Shown: positions 10,215 to 19,071, numbered from the stretch's first letter. The stretch is 64,000 nucleotides of DNA from Geminisphaera colitermitum TAV2 (GCF_000171235.2 NZ_ABEA03000161.1:35220-99219); one strand, 5' to 3'. Made by a program: numbers and translations. The notes: generated by a model from the sequence alone, not told the origin.

Positions 10215-10754
10215 TTAGATGTCGGCGATTTCGGTGGGCGGATCGGCGGGGGCGGGCGGCACGGTGGCGCGACGTCCTCGTTTTGGCGGGGGTGGCGCTT
10301 CGTCCGGCGGCGGGGGCGGCGCGGCTTCGGGCGGGCGGGACGCCCGCGCCACTTCATCCCTGGCATTCTGGAGGTCGGTTTCGAGCGAGGTGATGCGGGC
10401 ATTGGCAGCTTCCAGGGTCGCGGTCGCCTCGCTCAGGCTGGCGGTAGCGACTTCGAGTTTTCCCGACAGTTCTGCGATCTCGGCCAGTTTTTCGGCGAGA
10501 ATATCCGGTGCAATGTCGTGGATGTCCGCAATCAGGAGGACGGGAATGAAGGTCCACGGGCAGAGTTGCCGCGGGACGGTAAAAATGGTGCGGATTTCCT
10601 CGGGGGACTTGGGTTGGTAGGCGTAAGCCTTGAGGGACTTGTCCCAAAGGAAGAGGTATTGGCGTCCGTTGTGTTCGTGGGTGAGGCAGGGATCGTTCTG
10701 AGGCTGGTCGGCAACGATGATTTTTATCGGAAGCGGCTTTTTTGTAGTGCTCAT
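10215..10754 (-). CDS. Coiled-coil phage protein of unknown function
   Basis: 179 residues from ATG 10754 (MSTTKKPLPIK); an in-frame upstream start at 10796 gives an unlikely extension. The N-terminal half looks globular (YLFLWDKSLKAYAYQPKSP, then PRQLCPWTFIPVLLIADIHD). The second half is a coiled coil rich in Leu/Glu/Ala heptads (EKLAEIAELSGKLEVATASL). The tail is Pro-rich. The tail residues ARASRPPEAA are read from a copy of the palindromic 'cgggcgggacgcccgcgcc' repeat at about 10,328-10,350, so the 3' end has absorbed a genomic repeat. It sits between capsid and neck genes. Confidence 0.5.
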   Translation of the reverse strand: MSTTKKPLPIKIIVADQPQNDPCLTHEHNGRQYLFLWDKSLKAYAYQPKSPEEIRTIFTVPRQLCPWTFIPVLLIADIHDIAPDILAEKLAEIAELSGKLEVATASLSEATATLEAANARITSLETDLQNARDEVARASRPPEAAPPPPPDEAPPPPKRGRRATVPPAPADPPTEIADI

Positions 10755-10833
10755 GTGGATACTGTTGTTGATTAAAACGCGCCCCGGTTCGAGCATGTCG
10801 GACCGGGGCGCGCGTTATGATGCCACGCCGGGG

Positions 10834-12321
10834 TCACCCGGTGTGGGGTTCAGGGTCGATACCGATGTTAGCCAGGGAGATTGCGGCCTCGATGACGATG
10901 AAGTTTTTGGCGCGCCCGATGGTGTCGAGCGGTGTGCCGTAGCCACGGACGCCTTCGACGCCGACGGCGGTGAGGTGGGCGTTGCCCTCGGCGTCCTCGA
11001 AGTCGTCCTTGTGGAAGATCGGCTTGGCGTCGATGGTGCCGCGGGCATGGAAGACGGAGGATCCGCCCATGTCCTCTGCCCATCCGAGGAGGACACCGTT
11101 GGCCGTGCAGGGGACGATGACGGAGCCGGACGGGTGAACATTGCTGAAACGCCCGGCGGCCTGGGCGATGACATTGCCGTTGAAGTTGGCGGCAGTGCCA
11201 CGCGTGACACCGGTGATCTGCTTGCCGGAGGCATCCATGCCGGCGGCGGTGTAGCTGAAGATCTCGTATTTCCCGTCGGTGGTGAGATTGAAGATCATCG
11301 CGTAGTGGGTGCCTAAATCCGCGGGCGGGACATCGGCGTCGGTATACTTCCAAGGGAAGCCGGGGAAGTAGGCGAAGTAGTCGCCATTGCCCGCTGCATA
11401 GGCTTCGCCGCCGCCCGTGATGGCGGTGGGCGTGCCGTCGGGGATGGCCGTGCCGACAAACGCCATCGGCTGGAGAGGGGAGCCCTGGCGCCCGTCCGAG
11501 TCGTCGGTGGCGATGTTGTGCGGGTAGATGATCTGGCCGTCCCACATCTGGTAGGTGCCGGTCCAGAGCGGATTGAGGCCGCTGCGCACCTCGGCGTTCT
11601 GGAGCGAGGAGAGATAGGTCGAGTTGGAGCGGAGCGGGCGAAGGAATGAATCGGGCGCGAAGAAGAGGTATTTGGGCGACTTGCCGCCAAGGTTGCCCCT
11701 GGATTCGCCGATCTGGTTGGCCCCATTGGTGATGAGACGCCCCTTGCTGTTTTCGAGGGCGGTGGTGGAGACGGTGTCCGTGGAGAGCAGCGCGCCGCGG
11801 CTGGCGCGGCGATTGACGCGGAAGAGGTTGACACCGGGGGAGATGAGGAGGGCGCGGTTGCGCATGAAGATTTGCACGTCGTCGTCGTGCTTGAGGCGCC
11901 ACCAGTCTTTCATGATGTCGGAGCTCAACTGCATGGGCGTCTTTTTGCGGAGGCGCACGAGGCCGAGGAGTTGGGTGAAGGCGACGGCGTGGCGCATGAG
12001 ATCGATGCGAATGCCGTAGGTGCCGAAGTGGAGTTTTTCGGTTTTGTCCTTGAGGAGGGTTTCACCGAGGACGCCCTGTCCTTTGACGTTGGCGATGGTG
12101 GTGAAGGTGACTTCCTCAGCCATGCCTTTTTCAAGTTCACGCTTGGTGACGACCGGCTGGTTGGAGCCGTCGCCGCCGGTGAAGTGAGAGAAGATGGATT
12201 CTTGCTGGGTGGAACGGACGACTTTTTCCGACCAGATAATGGCGCGCATTTTCGGGTCGGTGGCGACGAGTTGAGAATACTGTGTCGCGTTGGGAAGATC
12301 AGAGTTGGCGAGATTAGCCAT
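10834..12321 (-). CDS. Major capsid protein, N4 gp56 / DUF4043-like
   Basis: 495 residues. The N-terminal third has the hallmarks I associate with the DUF4043 / N4 gp56 capsid family: an early WSEKVVRSTQQESIFSHFTG segment, then VTFTTIANVKGQGVLGE followed by LHFGTYGIRIDLMRHAV, and a helical section LSSDIMKDWWRLKHDDDVQI. Length is typical for that family. It follows the scaffold-like gene and precedes the neck/tail genes on the same strand, the usual head-module order. Recognition is from memory of the family pattern; HK97-type features (prohead protease, N-terminal delta domain) are not evident. Confidence 0.75.
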   Translation of the reverse strand: MANLANSDLPNATQYSQLVATDPKMRAIIWSEKVVRSTQQESIFSHFTGGDGSNQPVVTKRELEKGMAEEVTFTTIANVKGQGVLGETLLKDKTEKLHFGTYGIRIDLMRHAVAFTQLLGLVRLRKKTPMQLSSDIMKDWWRLKHDDDVQIFMRNRALLISPGVNLFRVNRRASRGALLSTDTVSTTALENSKGRLITNGANQIGESRGNLGGKSPKYLFFAPDSFLRPLRSNSTYLSSLQNAEVRSGLNPLWTGTYQMWDGQIIYPHNIATDDSDGRQGSPLQPMAFVGTAIPDGTPTAITGGGEAYAAGNGDYFAYFPGFPWKYTDADVPPADLGTHYAMIFNLTTDGKYEIFSYTAAGMDASGKQITGVTRGTAANFNGNVIAQAAGRFSNVHPSGSVIVPCTANGVLLGWAEDMGGSSVFHARGTIDAKPIFHKDDFEDAEGNAHLTAVGVEGVRGYGTPLDTIGRAKNFIVIEAAISLANIGIDPEPHTG

Positions 12322-12377
12322 GTTAGTAGTGGTTTTTTGCTACGTGGTAGCGGTGTGTGTTTTTGCCTCGCGTGGCG

Positions 12378-13502
12378 TCAGAGCAGGCGGTCCAGGTCTT
12401 CGAGTGACATTTTGGATACGTCGGCCATGAGAGATTCGCGCGTGGGCGTGAAGGTGGCTGTCCCGCCGGGCGCGCCGGGCGTCAAAACCTCGGCACTGGT
12501 CACACGCGGCGCGGCGGGGGCGGCTGCGGGAGTGGGTTGTGCTGCGGGCGGTGTGGAGGCTGCGGGCGCGGGTGCGCCGAGCTTCTTGCCCGAGACCTCG
12601 GCAAATTCGCGGGCCATGATCAGGGGCCAGCGTGGAGAGGCAAAGATGCCTTCGTAATCGGCGTCGCCTTGCTTGAGCGCGATGTAGCGGTCGAACTCCT
12701 TGCGTTCCTCGCTGGTTTTGTCGGCGAGGGCGGGATAGAGTTTGAGGGCTTCGTCGCGGGCGGCGATTTGCTTTTGCCGGTAGGCGGATTGTTCCGCGGA
12801 GTGTTGTTGTTCGAGTGCCGATTGTTCGGCTTCGCGTTTGGAGCGGGCGATGTCGCGCAACTCGGACTCTTTGGTCACGAGCTTGCGGGTGAGGTCAGCG
12901 ACGGCCTTGGTGTCGGCGTCGTCGGAGGCCTTGGTGAGATCGGCTTCGAGCCGTGTGATTTCGTCCTGAGCGGCCTTGGTCTGCGCGTCAAAATCGGGCG
13001 CGGACGGTGCATCCGGCGTCGCGGGTTTGGCGGCGGGCGCAGCGGTTGCGGCGGGCGGCGCGGACTGAACCGGCGCGGCTGAGCCGTAAACGGCGGCATA
13101 GGCTTCCTCGGGCGACTTCGTTCGCAGTTGTTTCAGGAACTCGGCTTCCTTGAAGTCGCGTGCGCGATGTCTGAATTTCCCCAACTGTTCGGCATTCGGG
13201 CCATCGTCTTCGCTGCCGGGCGCGGGAGCCGCGGGCGCGGGAGGTGGGGTGTCTGCGGGTTTCGCCGGCGCGGGAGCATCAGCCGGTTTGGCGGCGGGGG
13301 CGGGCGCGGGCGGTGCAGAAGGGGTTGCGGCGGGCGGCGGCGCGGACTGAACCGGCGCGGCAGCGGGGGCAGCAGGTGATGGCGAACCGAGCAGAGTGTC
13401 GAGATCGCCGCCGGACATAGTGCCGAGGGAGTTCATTAGATCTGCTGCGGTAGCCGTTGCCGGGACAGGATCCGCGGCTGGAGGTGTGGTTGTATCGCTC
13501 AC
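12378..13502 (-). CDS. Putative capsid scaffolding protein
   Basis: 374 residues from GTG 13502. The GTG is chosen because GAAGGAAAAG lies just upstream; the open frame continues to 13655 but would cross the divergent regulatory region. The N-terminal half is Ala/Pro-rich and disordered, with APVQSAPP occurring twice. The middle is a strong coiled coil (QDEITRLEADLTKASDD, then LVTKESELRDIARSKREAEQ), followed by a compact C terminus (ALADKTSEERKEFDRYIALK). This architecture and the place immediately before the capsid gene fit a scaffolding protein. Pure sequence similarity would not identify it, so the call rests on context. Confidence 0.6.
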   Translation of the reverse strand: MSDTTTPPAADPVPATATAADLMNSLGTMSGGDLDTLLGSPSPAAPAAAPVQSAPPPAATPSAPPAPAPAAKPADAPAPAKPADTPPPAPAAPAPGSEDDGPNAEQLGKFRHRARDFKEAEFLKQLRTKSPEEAYAAVYGSAAPVQSAPPAATAAPAAKPATPDAPSAPDFDAQTKAAQDEITRLEADLTKASDDADTKAVADLTRKLVTKESELRDIARSKREAEQSALEQQHSAEQSAYRQKQIAARDEALKLYPALADKTSEERKEFDRYIALKQGDADYEGIFASPRWPLIMAREFAEVSGKKLGAPAPAASTPPAAQPTPAAAPAAPRVTSAEVLTPGAPGGTATFTPTRESLMADVSKMSLEDLDRLL

Positions 13503-13534
13503 ATGCGGCTTTTCCTTCGTGAGCGGAACAAATC

Positions 13535-13599
13535 CAATCGGTTGACTCGCCCGGCCTGCTGTTTTTTCGGAGACCCCGTTTTTGGCAGTCAACCGATTG
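13535..13599. promoter_or_regulatory. Divergent regulatory region with 13-bp perfect inverted repeat
   Basis: CAATCGGTTGACT (13535-13547) recurs exactly inverted as AGTCAACCGATTG (13587-13599), with 39 bp between. It lies between the scaffold start (13502, minus) and the portal start (13642, plus). Each arm contains TTGACT reading towards its own operon, so the arms could be paired promoter elements or operator half-sites. No convincing -10 box is visible 17 bp downstream on either side, which favours an activator or phage-specific element. Confidence 0.45.
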
Positions 13600-13641
13600 T
13601 CTGAAGGGAGGGCCGGTGGGTGAAGTTCTGGCGCGCGCCAG

Positions 13642-15615
13642 ATGCGAAAAACCAATTTTCAACTTAACGAGGATCAAGAACGCCAGCTTGTCGAGTGGTG
13701 CATGGGGGAGGTGCGCGCACTGCGTTCCACCAATGACGAGCGAATCAAGGCGGATAGCGAATCCTGGCTCGCCTACGAGAACGACGCCAAAGCGCGCGCC
13801 GTGAAGGGGAGCATTTTCTCCAAGAGCAACACCCATCTGCCGCTTACCGGCATGATTGTGGATTATTTCCTCAATCTGGCCGAAGACGAACTTGCCGACC
13901 AGCCGCCGTTCTTCGCATTCAAGCCCGTTGGCAAGGGCGACAACATCACCGCCGATGCCTACAACCACTACTATAATTGGAAGGTGGATACGAAGGGCGG
14001 CGCGTCGCAGGTTCTGCGCGACGGTCTGACCTCCGCCCTCGTCCAGCGCGCCCTCATTCTCAAGGCCACGCACCATGTTGACAAGCGTGTGTGGGTTGAC
14101 CGGGACCGGCGCGTTCTTATCGACCTTGCCACCGGCAAGCCCGTGCTTTTGCCCGATGGCAACCCTGTCATCGAGGGTGAGCACCGCTGGGTGGAGATGC
14201 CTGATCCGGTGGCGGAGGAGGCTGCGCAAATCGCCATGTCGGGAGGCGGGGCACCCGCCGAGCCTTTGCCGACACGCACGCATCTGGAGGCGGACCCCAC
14301 TGTGATTTGGGATGAGACGCGCATGGGATGGCAACTGCCGACGGGCGGGCTTAAACGTTCTGAAATCCTCTACTCCGGCTCCCGCTCCGAAATCGTCCCG
14401 AGCGACCGTTTTCTTTGCCCCGTCAATGTCGCATCGCCCGATGATGCCAAGTTGGTCGCCGAGCTCTACGACAAGGACATCGCATGGATTGAAGACATGT
14501 GGATCGAACGCCCTTGGGCGATATGGGAAGAGGTGAAGGGTGAGTTTACCCAGTCCGGCGCCGATGAGAAGACCGAGGGTGAATCCAAGGCGAAAGAGGA
14601 TGCCACGCACGACGACAAGGAATCCCTGCGCAAGATCATCGAGTGCTGGGGGCGGCGCGATGTGCTGGGGCTGGAGGGGCCGCAGGAGTTCGTCATTTTT
14701 ATCGACGAGGATTCGGAGCGCGCGGTTTTTTACGAGTTCACAGCCAAGGTTTGCCCGGACTTCAAGCGACCCTTCACTACCATCGCCGTCGGCAGGACGC
14801 GCAGACGCTGGTGGGGCAAGTCCATCCCGGAAAAGGTCGCGCAGTATCAGGAGAAGATTGACGAGAATTTCAACGGCGAGGCCTACCGAAACCTGATGAA
14901 CGCCAACCCTCTCAAGGGGGTGAATCCGGACGCCACAGTCGAGGAGGAGGAGGATTTGGTTTTCGACCCGGAGAAGGTGTATCACCTCAAGCTTAACAAG
15001 AAGATGGAGGATTTCGTATCCTTCGCCAAACTCCCCGACGCGGATTTCAAAACGCGCGACATCGCCCAGTTTGTATTTTGGTTTGTGCAGCGGTGGCTCC
15101 ACATCTCCGACGTGGGGACGGGAGACTACGAGGCGTTGCCCGAAAATAACACGGCAACCGGTATCGAGATCAACCGGGAGGCGTCGCAAAGCACGTCGCG
15201 GCGGTGGAACCGGCGCATCAACGAGGGATATTGCGAGCACCTGCTGAAGTCGGTGCAGATCACGATGGCGACGATGCCGGAAAATGCGAGGGAGACCTAC
15301 CGTTTCACCGATGGCAATGACATCATCACGGGCACCGTCACAGCGGATCAGATACGCAACGTGGAGATGGACGTGCGGCTGGTGCTGGCACGGCGTTACA
15401 ACGCCCAGGAGTTGGAAAAGTCGGAGAGGGTGGAGGCCATCGTCGATAAGTATTTCCTCACCCCCGATCCGCTACTTCGCATGGTGAAACGCCCCGTTTA
15501 TATCGAAATGCTGGAGCGTCTTGGCGAGCGCAACGGAGACCGCTTGTTACCCATTATCAACATCGCGCCGCCCCCCGCTCCTGATGACGGCACAGGGCAA
15601 GGAGGTCAGCCGTGA
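13642..15615 (+). CDS. Putative portal protein
   Basis: 657 residues, first gene of the rightward late operon, divergent from scaffold/capsid. The N-terminal region is helical (QERQLVEWCMGEVRALRS), then a membrane-free alpha/beta section with SNTHLPLTGMIVDYFLNLAE, a repeated 'LILKATHH / VWVDRD' beta region, and a long central helix (SIPEKVAQYQEKIDENFNGE). The C terminus is helical (NAQELEKSERVEAIVDKYFL) with an acidic end. Length, helix content and linkage to capsid genes fit a podovirus/N4-type portal; I cannot point to a single diagnostic motif. A 14-bp palindrome CTGGCGCGCGCCAG abuts the ATG (13628-13641), which may influence translation since no Shine-Dalgarno box is at normal distance. 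Confidence 0.55.
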   Translation: MRKTNFQLNEDQERQLVEWCMGEVRALRSTNDERIKADSESWLAYENDAKARAVKGSIFSKSNTHLPLTGMIVDYFLNLAEDELADQPPFFAFKPVGKGDNITADAYNHYYNWKVDTKGGASQVLRDGLTSALVQRALILKATHHVDKRVWVDRDRRVLIDLATGKPVLLPDGNPVIEGEHRWVEMPDPVAEEAAQIAMSGGGAPAEPLPTRTHLEADPTVIWDETRMGWQLPTGGLKRSEILYSGSRSEIVPSDRFLCPVNVASPDDAKLVAELYDKDIAWIEDMWIERPWAIWEEVKGEFTQSGADEKTEGESKAKEDATHDDKESLRKIIECWGRRDVLGLEGPQEFVIFIDEDSERAVFYEFTAKVCPDFKRPFTTIAVGRTRRRWWGKSIPEKVAQYQEKIDENFNGEAYRNLMNANPLKGVNPDATVEEEEDLVFDPEKVYHLKLNKKMEDFVSFAKLPDADFKTRDIAQFVFWFVQRWLHISDVGTGDYEALPENNTATGIEINREASQSTSRRWNRRINEGYCEHLLKSVQITMATMPENARETYRFTDGNDIITGTVTADQIRNVEMDVRLVLARRYNAQELEKSERVEAIVDKYFLTPDPLLRMVKRPVYIEMLERLGERNGDRLLPIINIAPPPAPDDGTGQGGQP

Positions 15616-15887
15616 GCAATGATCCGGAAAGGGACTTGGTAGCGATTTGCGACCTGGTGAAGCATCCGGGCTGGGTATTGGTGTGCGAGCGTTTCGACAA
15701 GGGTTTGAATGAAATGCGGGATTTGGCGATGGGCCCCGACACCGAGGATGTCCTTGCCACGCGGATACGGCACGCGCACGCGGCGGCCAAAGTTCTGCAT
15801 CCGGTGGAACTGGCCGGGACGTTGGAAAAAAAACTTAGGCGTGAAGCAACGCACGCCGCAGATGCGGACAAAGCAAAGGAGAAATAA
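15612..15887 (+). CDS. Small phage protein downstream of portal
   Basis: 91 residues from GTG 15612, overlapping the portal stop as GTGA, with GGAGG seven bases upstream, so translation is probably coupled. The protein is helical and charged (VCERFDKGLNEMRDLAMGPD, then RIRHAHAAAKVLHPVELAGT) and ends in Lys/Glu-rich sequence. No family recognised; position suggests a head-completion or portal-associated function. Confidence 0.55.
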   Translation: MSNDPERDLVAICDLVKHPGWVLVCERFDKGLNEMRDLAMGPDTEDVLATRIRHAHAAAKVLHPVELAGTLEKKLRREATHAADADKAKEK

Positions 15888-15890
15888 ATC

Positions 15891-16256
15891 ATGCCATGGA
15901 ATCCAAAGAATGCACTGACAGGGGATGCGATATTGCTTAGCCACGAGCAGGTTTTGCAGGGCGCCATCAACAAGGACCAGAATGCGCTGCGCGTGGAGAT
16001 GGTGAAAGGCGGCTCTGCGTCAGCGGAGAAATCCGGGCGCATCGCCATTCCCGACGGGGTGATGGCCTTGGCCGTGGCGTTTCCGAATCCTTTCGCAGCC
16101 GGCGTGCTGCCTGTTGTGTCACTGACATTGGAGACGCCGGTGGGGGGGGCGAACATCATCGGACACATCGAGGCACTCACCAACGTGGGCTTCAACGTCC
16201 TGCTCACCGGCGGGGGAGGAGAGGGGTATTTTGTTCACTACCGCGCCACCGTCTAA
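15891..16256 (+). CDS. Small beta-rich virion protein, H-type-lectin-like C terminus
   Basis: 121 residues. The C-terminal 70 residues follow the pattern seen in H-type-lectin-like phage tail domains: a strand leading to 'VAFPNPFAAGVLPVVSLTLE', a middle ASN/Gly turn, then 'NVGFNVLLTG' and a final aromatic strand FVHYRATV. The N terminus is helical (LLSHEQVLQGAINKDQNAL). It follows the portal-linked small gene by 3 bp and precedes the first secreted fibre-like gene, so it probably decorates the tail. The lectin analogy is a pattern judgement at low certainty. Confidence 0.45.
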   Translation: MPWNPKNALTGDAILLSHEQVLQGAINKDQNALRVEMVKGGSASAEKSGRIAIPDGVMALAVAFPNPFAAGVLPVVSLTLETPVGGANIIGHIEALTNVGFNVLLTGGGGEGYFVHYRATV

Positions 16257-16258
16257 CC

Positions 16259-17089
16259 ATGAGACGTATCGCATTTTTCATTATCGCACTCGTCCCGGTT
16301 CTGGCCTGCGCAGCCCCGACGCCGCTCCCTGATGCCGTCCTCAAGGGCCACGCCACCGTGCCGAGCGGCAGCACGCTCACCATTGCGAGCGGAGGGGCGC
16401 TGACGGTGGCGAGCGGGACGACGATCACCGGCGTCGCCACCTCCGCCTCACTCGACGGCAAGGTGGACAAGGTGACGAGCGCGAGCATTGTTTATGGGAC
16501 CGATTCGAGCGGGAACCAAATCGCTCGAAACATAACAGCCACGATCGATTCACTTAACATAGGGAATCTGATTACAGTTGGGAGCGGCGGACACATCTGG
16601 TCGTCAAACGAACCGACCAGTGGCGCTCATCTTACAAGAAAATCCTACGTGGATGCCCGCACGCCGCAGCCTGCTTACCTCGTGTTCGTGATTCCGATTG
16701 GTCCCGGATTCTACGATTTCGAGTTGAAGGCAACGCTCTCCAATTTCGGCGAACACGCGCCCTTCACCGACTTGGTTTTCTATTACCACTCACCCGATCC
16801 GGCGCGCACATCGGTAACGTCGCAGGTGGGTGCGGTTCCCTCCGTCTGGTTTACCGACACGGGGAACTCCGACAAACGGCGCTGGCGCAAGCAGCCTGCC
16901 AATCAGTCGATCTGGCAAACGCGCATCGGCGTTGTGCCTGCCGTGATCGTTTACGTGCCGATTGACGCCACGATCAGGCCGGGCAACGCGCCTCTCATCT
17001 GGTCCTACCAGCGCATCACGGCCACCGACTACGAACAGGTCTGGTATCCGATTTTCCCTGCCACTTCTCCGGTTCTTGCGACCCCGTAA
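16259..17089 (+). CDS. Tail-fibre-like protein with signal peptide; shares a domain with the 1053-aa protein
   Basis: 276 residues starting with a signal peptide (MRRIAFFIIALVPVLACAAP), odd for a virion protein. A short repetitive segment (SGSTLTIASGGALTVASGTT) and LDGKVDK motif resemble fibre shaft sequence. Residues about 150-270 form a domain (FYYHSPDPARTS, WFTDTG, RIGVVPAVIVYV, LIWSYQRITATDYEQVWYPI). This is repeated in the 1053-aa protein at 21041 (YYHSSDPGREIITS, FMDTGGSD, WSYCRMSATDYE). The pair probably are receptor-binding or surface proteins of phage or lysogen. Export via the signal peptide suggests expression from the lysogen surface is possible. Confidence 0.5.
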   Translation: MRRIAFFIIALVPVLACAAPTPLPDAVLKGHATVPSGSTLTIASGGALTVASGTTITGVATSASLDGKVDKVTSASIVYGTDSSGNQIARNITATIDSLNIGNLITVGSGGHIWSSNEPTSGAHLTRKSYVDARTPQPAYLVFVIPIGPGFYDFELKATLSNFGEHAPFTDLVFYYHSPDPARTSVTSQVGAVPSVWFTDTGNSDKRRWRKQPANQSIWQTRIGVVPAVIVYVPIDATIRPGNAPLIWSYQRITATDYEQVWYPIFPATSPVLATP

Positions 17090-17138
17090 TCACCTTCCGG
17101 CTTTCGCCGGTATCTGAACAAACAATACATAAAACACC

Positions 17139-17915
17139 ATGAAGAAATATATCCTCATCATCTCGGCTCTCGTCTTTGGCGCGAGCCTCGTCAACGCCGC
17201 CACCCCGGTTGAAACGGGTCTGGCCCGCTACACCAGCTACAACGATCTCTATGCCGCCGGTAACGCGAAAATTTCCCTCGCCAAAGTTGCCGGTGACAAG
17301 GACGCCATCCGCACGGCACAAGCCGAGCACAAGACCGCAATCGCCAACTGGCGCGCCGCCAACGCCGCCACTCTCGAATCCCTCATCCCCGACGTTGACT
17401 CCATTGCGGATTCCAATCCGGGCGTTGCGACTTGGATCATCAAGGCTGTTCTCACGGCTCGCAATACCGATGAGGCCGGCGTCACCGCCAAGGTCTTTGC
17501 GCAGAATGCCGCCGACATTGATCTCGCTCGAAAGCTGCTCACCATTGCCAAGGGCGGCCAAGGATATTTCTATGTCCAATACTACGCCACCGCCGCCGAA
17601 CTCCGCGCCCTCGAAGCCGGTAACTCGGGTGTCTATGGTGCGGCTCTCCGCCGTGCTCGTGACCTCGGCATCACTGCCGATTTCGCCCCGCAATGGAATG
17701 CTCTGCACCTCGGCACCGGGCTCACTGCCAACACCTACGTCAGTTGGTTCAACTCGCACGTAAAGCAACTGGCGCGCACGAACAAAGACGCCGCGCTGAA
17801 GGTGTTGGGTGACGAGCAGACCGCCGTTTCGCTCCTGCCCGCGCAGACCACCGCCACCAACAAACGAATCGAGGAACTGCGCAAGCAGATCGCCCTCCTC
17901 AAAGAGGTCAAATAA
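17139..17915 (+). CDS. Secreted protein of unknown function
   Basis: 258 residues with a textbook signal peptide (MKKYILIISALVFGASLVNA|A). The mature part is almost entirely helical and Ala-rich (YNDLYAAGNAKISLAKVAGD, then AVLTARNTDEAGVTAKVFAQ), ending in a short coiled coil (TNKRIEELRKQIALLKEVK). The leader upstream is A-rich without a Shine-Dalgarno box. It sits between two other signal-peptide proteins in the late operon, so the phage exports a set of proteins; lysis accessory or lysogen-surface roles are both possible. Family not recognised. Confidence 0.5.
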   Translation: MKKYILIISALVFGASLVNAATPVETGLARYTSYNDLYAAGNAKISLAKVAGDKDAIRTAQAEHKTAIANWRAANAATLESLIPDVDSIADSNPGVATWIIKAVLTARNTDEAGVTAKVFAQNAADIDLARKLLTIAKGGQGYFYVQYYATAAELRALEAGNSGVYGAALRRARDLGITADFAPQWNALHLGTGLTANTYVSWFNSHVKQLARTNKDAALKVLGDEQTAVSLLPAQTTATNKRIEELRKQIALLKEVK

Positions 17916-17917
17916 CC

Positions 17918-18484
17918 ATGCGCACCAACCCGCTTGTCCACATCGTAGGATTCTGCCTGCTCTGCATCACGGCGGCGGGTGTTGCGCTCGCCGTCCTCCC
18001 ACCGGCTGGCGTAGATAATGACGCCGACCTTGACGCCATTTTTGGGACCGATGTCGAGCTTTCCACACCTGTCGAACTCCCGCCGGATGTGGACGCCATT
18101 CCTGAATGGAAGCCGGTTGAGCCGCTGGTTTTGCCGCCAGCGGTGCCGCCGATTGACCTGCGCAAACTGCCGTCATTGGAGCTTCGCAAGTTCGCCGCGA
18201 GTCTCACGCCGGTAGAACTGCAAGCTCTCGGCACGGCCATTGCGCAGGCCGCTTACGGCGAAGTGCTCACGGCGCAGGGGCTGGTTGTTCTCACACCGCC
18301 CTTGCGCGGCACGCCGCTGGAATCGCTGGCATCGTGGCTGCGCATCATGCAGGCGGCCGGGCTGACCGAGTTGCCTGTGTGGGCCAGCGGCACGCCAGCA
18401 TGGGTCATGTGGCGCAAGCTCTCGGCCTCACCTCTCACCACGGAGGCCCAATGGGTCTCCTTTTACAAACGCCTCAAGGCGTAG
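17918..18484 (+). CDS. Secreted or membrane-anchored protein of unknown function
   Basis: 188 residues. The N-terminal hydrophobic segment (LVHIVGFCLLCITAAGVALA) is a signal peptide or anchor. It is followed by a Pro/Asp-rich linker and a globular helical C-terminal domain (LASWLRIMQAAGLTELPVWA, then WVMWRKLSASPLTTEAQWVS). It starts 2 bp after the preceding gene, so co-translation is likely. Function unknown; third of the exported proteins in the late operon. Confidence 0.5.
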   Translation: MRTNPLVHIVGFCLLCITAAGVALAVLPPAGVDNDADLDAIFGTDVELSTPVELPPDVDAIPEWKPVEPLVLPPAVPPIDLRKLPSLELRKFAASLTPVELQALGTAIAQAAYGEVLTAQGLVVLTPPLRGTPLESLASWLRIMQAAGLTELPVWASGTPAWVMWRKLSASPLTTEAQWVSFYKRLKA

Positions 18485-18503
18485 CGGTCCGCTTGTGGAC
18501 CGC
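18484..18503 (+). terminator. Hairpin immediately after a stop codon
   Basis: GCGGTCC-GCTTGT-GGACCGC forms a perfect 7-bp stem starting on the last base of the preceding stop codon, followed by an A-run on the sense strand. The arm sequence GTAGCGGTCC is repeated at 18511-18520, so this may instead be a member of a repeat family. It could attenuate transcription of the late operon. Confidence 0.35.
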
Positions 18504-18555
18504 AAAAACCGTAGCGGTCCGAAAATCGCAAAATCCAGACCACAAACATAACACC

Positions 18556-18777
18556 ATGATCGCCGCACTCACATTCACCCTCACCTTCGGCTGGTGGCTC
18601 ATCCCCGCCGCACTCACGCTGGCCGTCTTCTCCCTGTGGGCGTTTACCGGATACAGGGATTACCAGCAGTCTGGCTGGTTTGTCGGTATATGGGCCGTGT
18701 TTACCGGCATGGCCGTCATTGCCGCATCCGCCATCATATGGGCCGTCTATTTCGGCATTCTCCTGCTGCTTCGCTAA
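18556..18777 (+). CDS. Small membrane protein, possible holin
   Basis: 73 residues from ATG 18556; the frame is open further upstream but that part overlaps the previous gene and is not protein-like. Two hydrophobic segments (WWLIPAALTLAVFSLWAF and GMAVIAASAIIWAVYFGILL) are separated by a short polar loop GYRDYQQSGW. Size, topology and position in a run of small membrane genes before the spanin-like pair fit a class II holin. No sequence signature confirms this. Confidence 0.45.
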   Translation: MIAALTFTLTFGWWLIPAALTLAVFSLWAFTGYRDYQQSGWFVGIWAVFTGMAVIAASAIIWAVYFGILLLLR

Positions 18778-18830
18778 TCACTCACCGCCGCCTAGCGGCA
18801 TAACGTAACCAAAAACAAAATACAAAAATC

Positions 18831-19067
18831 ATGAGCCCTGAACTCATTGAAAAACTCGCCACCTATGCTGGCTACTACGGCGCGGCCTGCGTCGCGTTCA
18901 ACGCGCTTGCCACCGCCATTTCCGCGTTCGTGAAACAGTCGCCCTCCACCTCGGATGATGCGGCTATCGACCGCGTGTATTCATCGAAGGCTTACAAGGC
19001 CGTCGCGTGGATTTTCTCTTGGGGCGATTACGTCGCCGAACTGATCGCCAAATACAAAGCCAAATAA
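18831..19067 (+). CDS. Small hydrophobic protein, possible holin or membrane-associated lysis factor
   Basis: 78 residues. An Ala-rich hydrophobic helix (YAGYYGAACVAFNALATAIS) is followed by a polar stretch and an amphipathic C-terminal helix (AVAWIFSWGDYVAELIAKYK). It starts after an A-rich leader lacking a Shine-Dalgarno box, like its neighbours. Location in the lysis-like cluster supports a membrane role; which of this and the preceding gene is a holin cannot be decided from sequence. Confidence 0.45.
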   Translation: MSPELIEKLATYAGYYGAACVAFNALATAISAFVKQSPSTSDDAAIDRVYSSKAYKAVAWIFSWGDYVAELIAKYKAK

Positions 19068-19071
19068 TTAC

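Noticed and set aside
8131..10775. Long plus-strand open frames opposite the tail and neck genes
   Set aside because: Low-complexity Gly/Val/Ala translations without motifs; the minus-strand operon with tight gene spacing explains the region.
13279..15240. Long open frame antisense to the portal gene (653 codons)
   Set aside because: Third-position composition and family-like sequence favour the plus-strand portal; long antisense frames are common in this GC-rich DNA.
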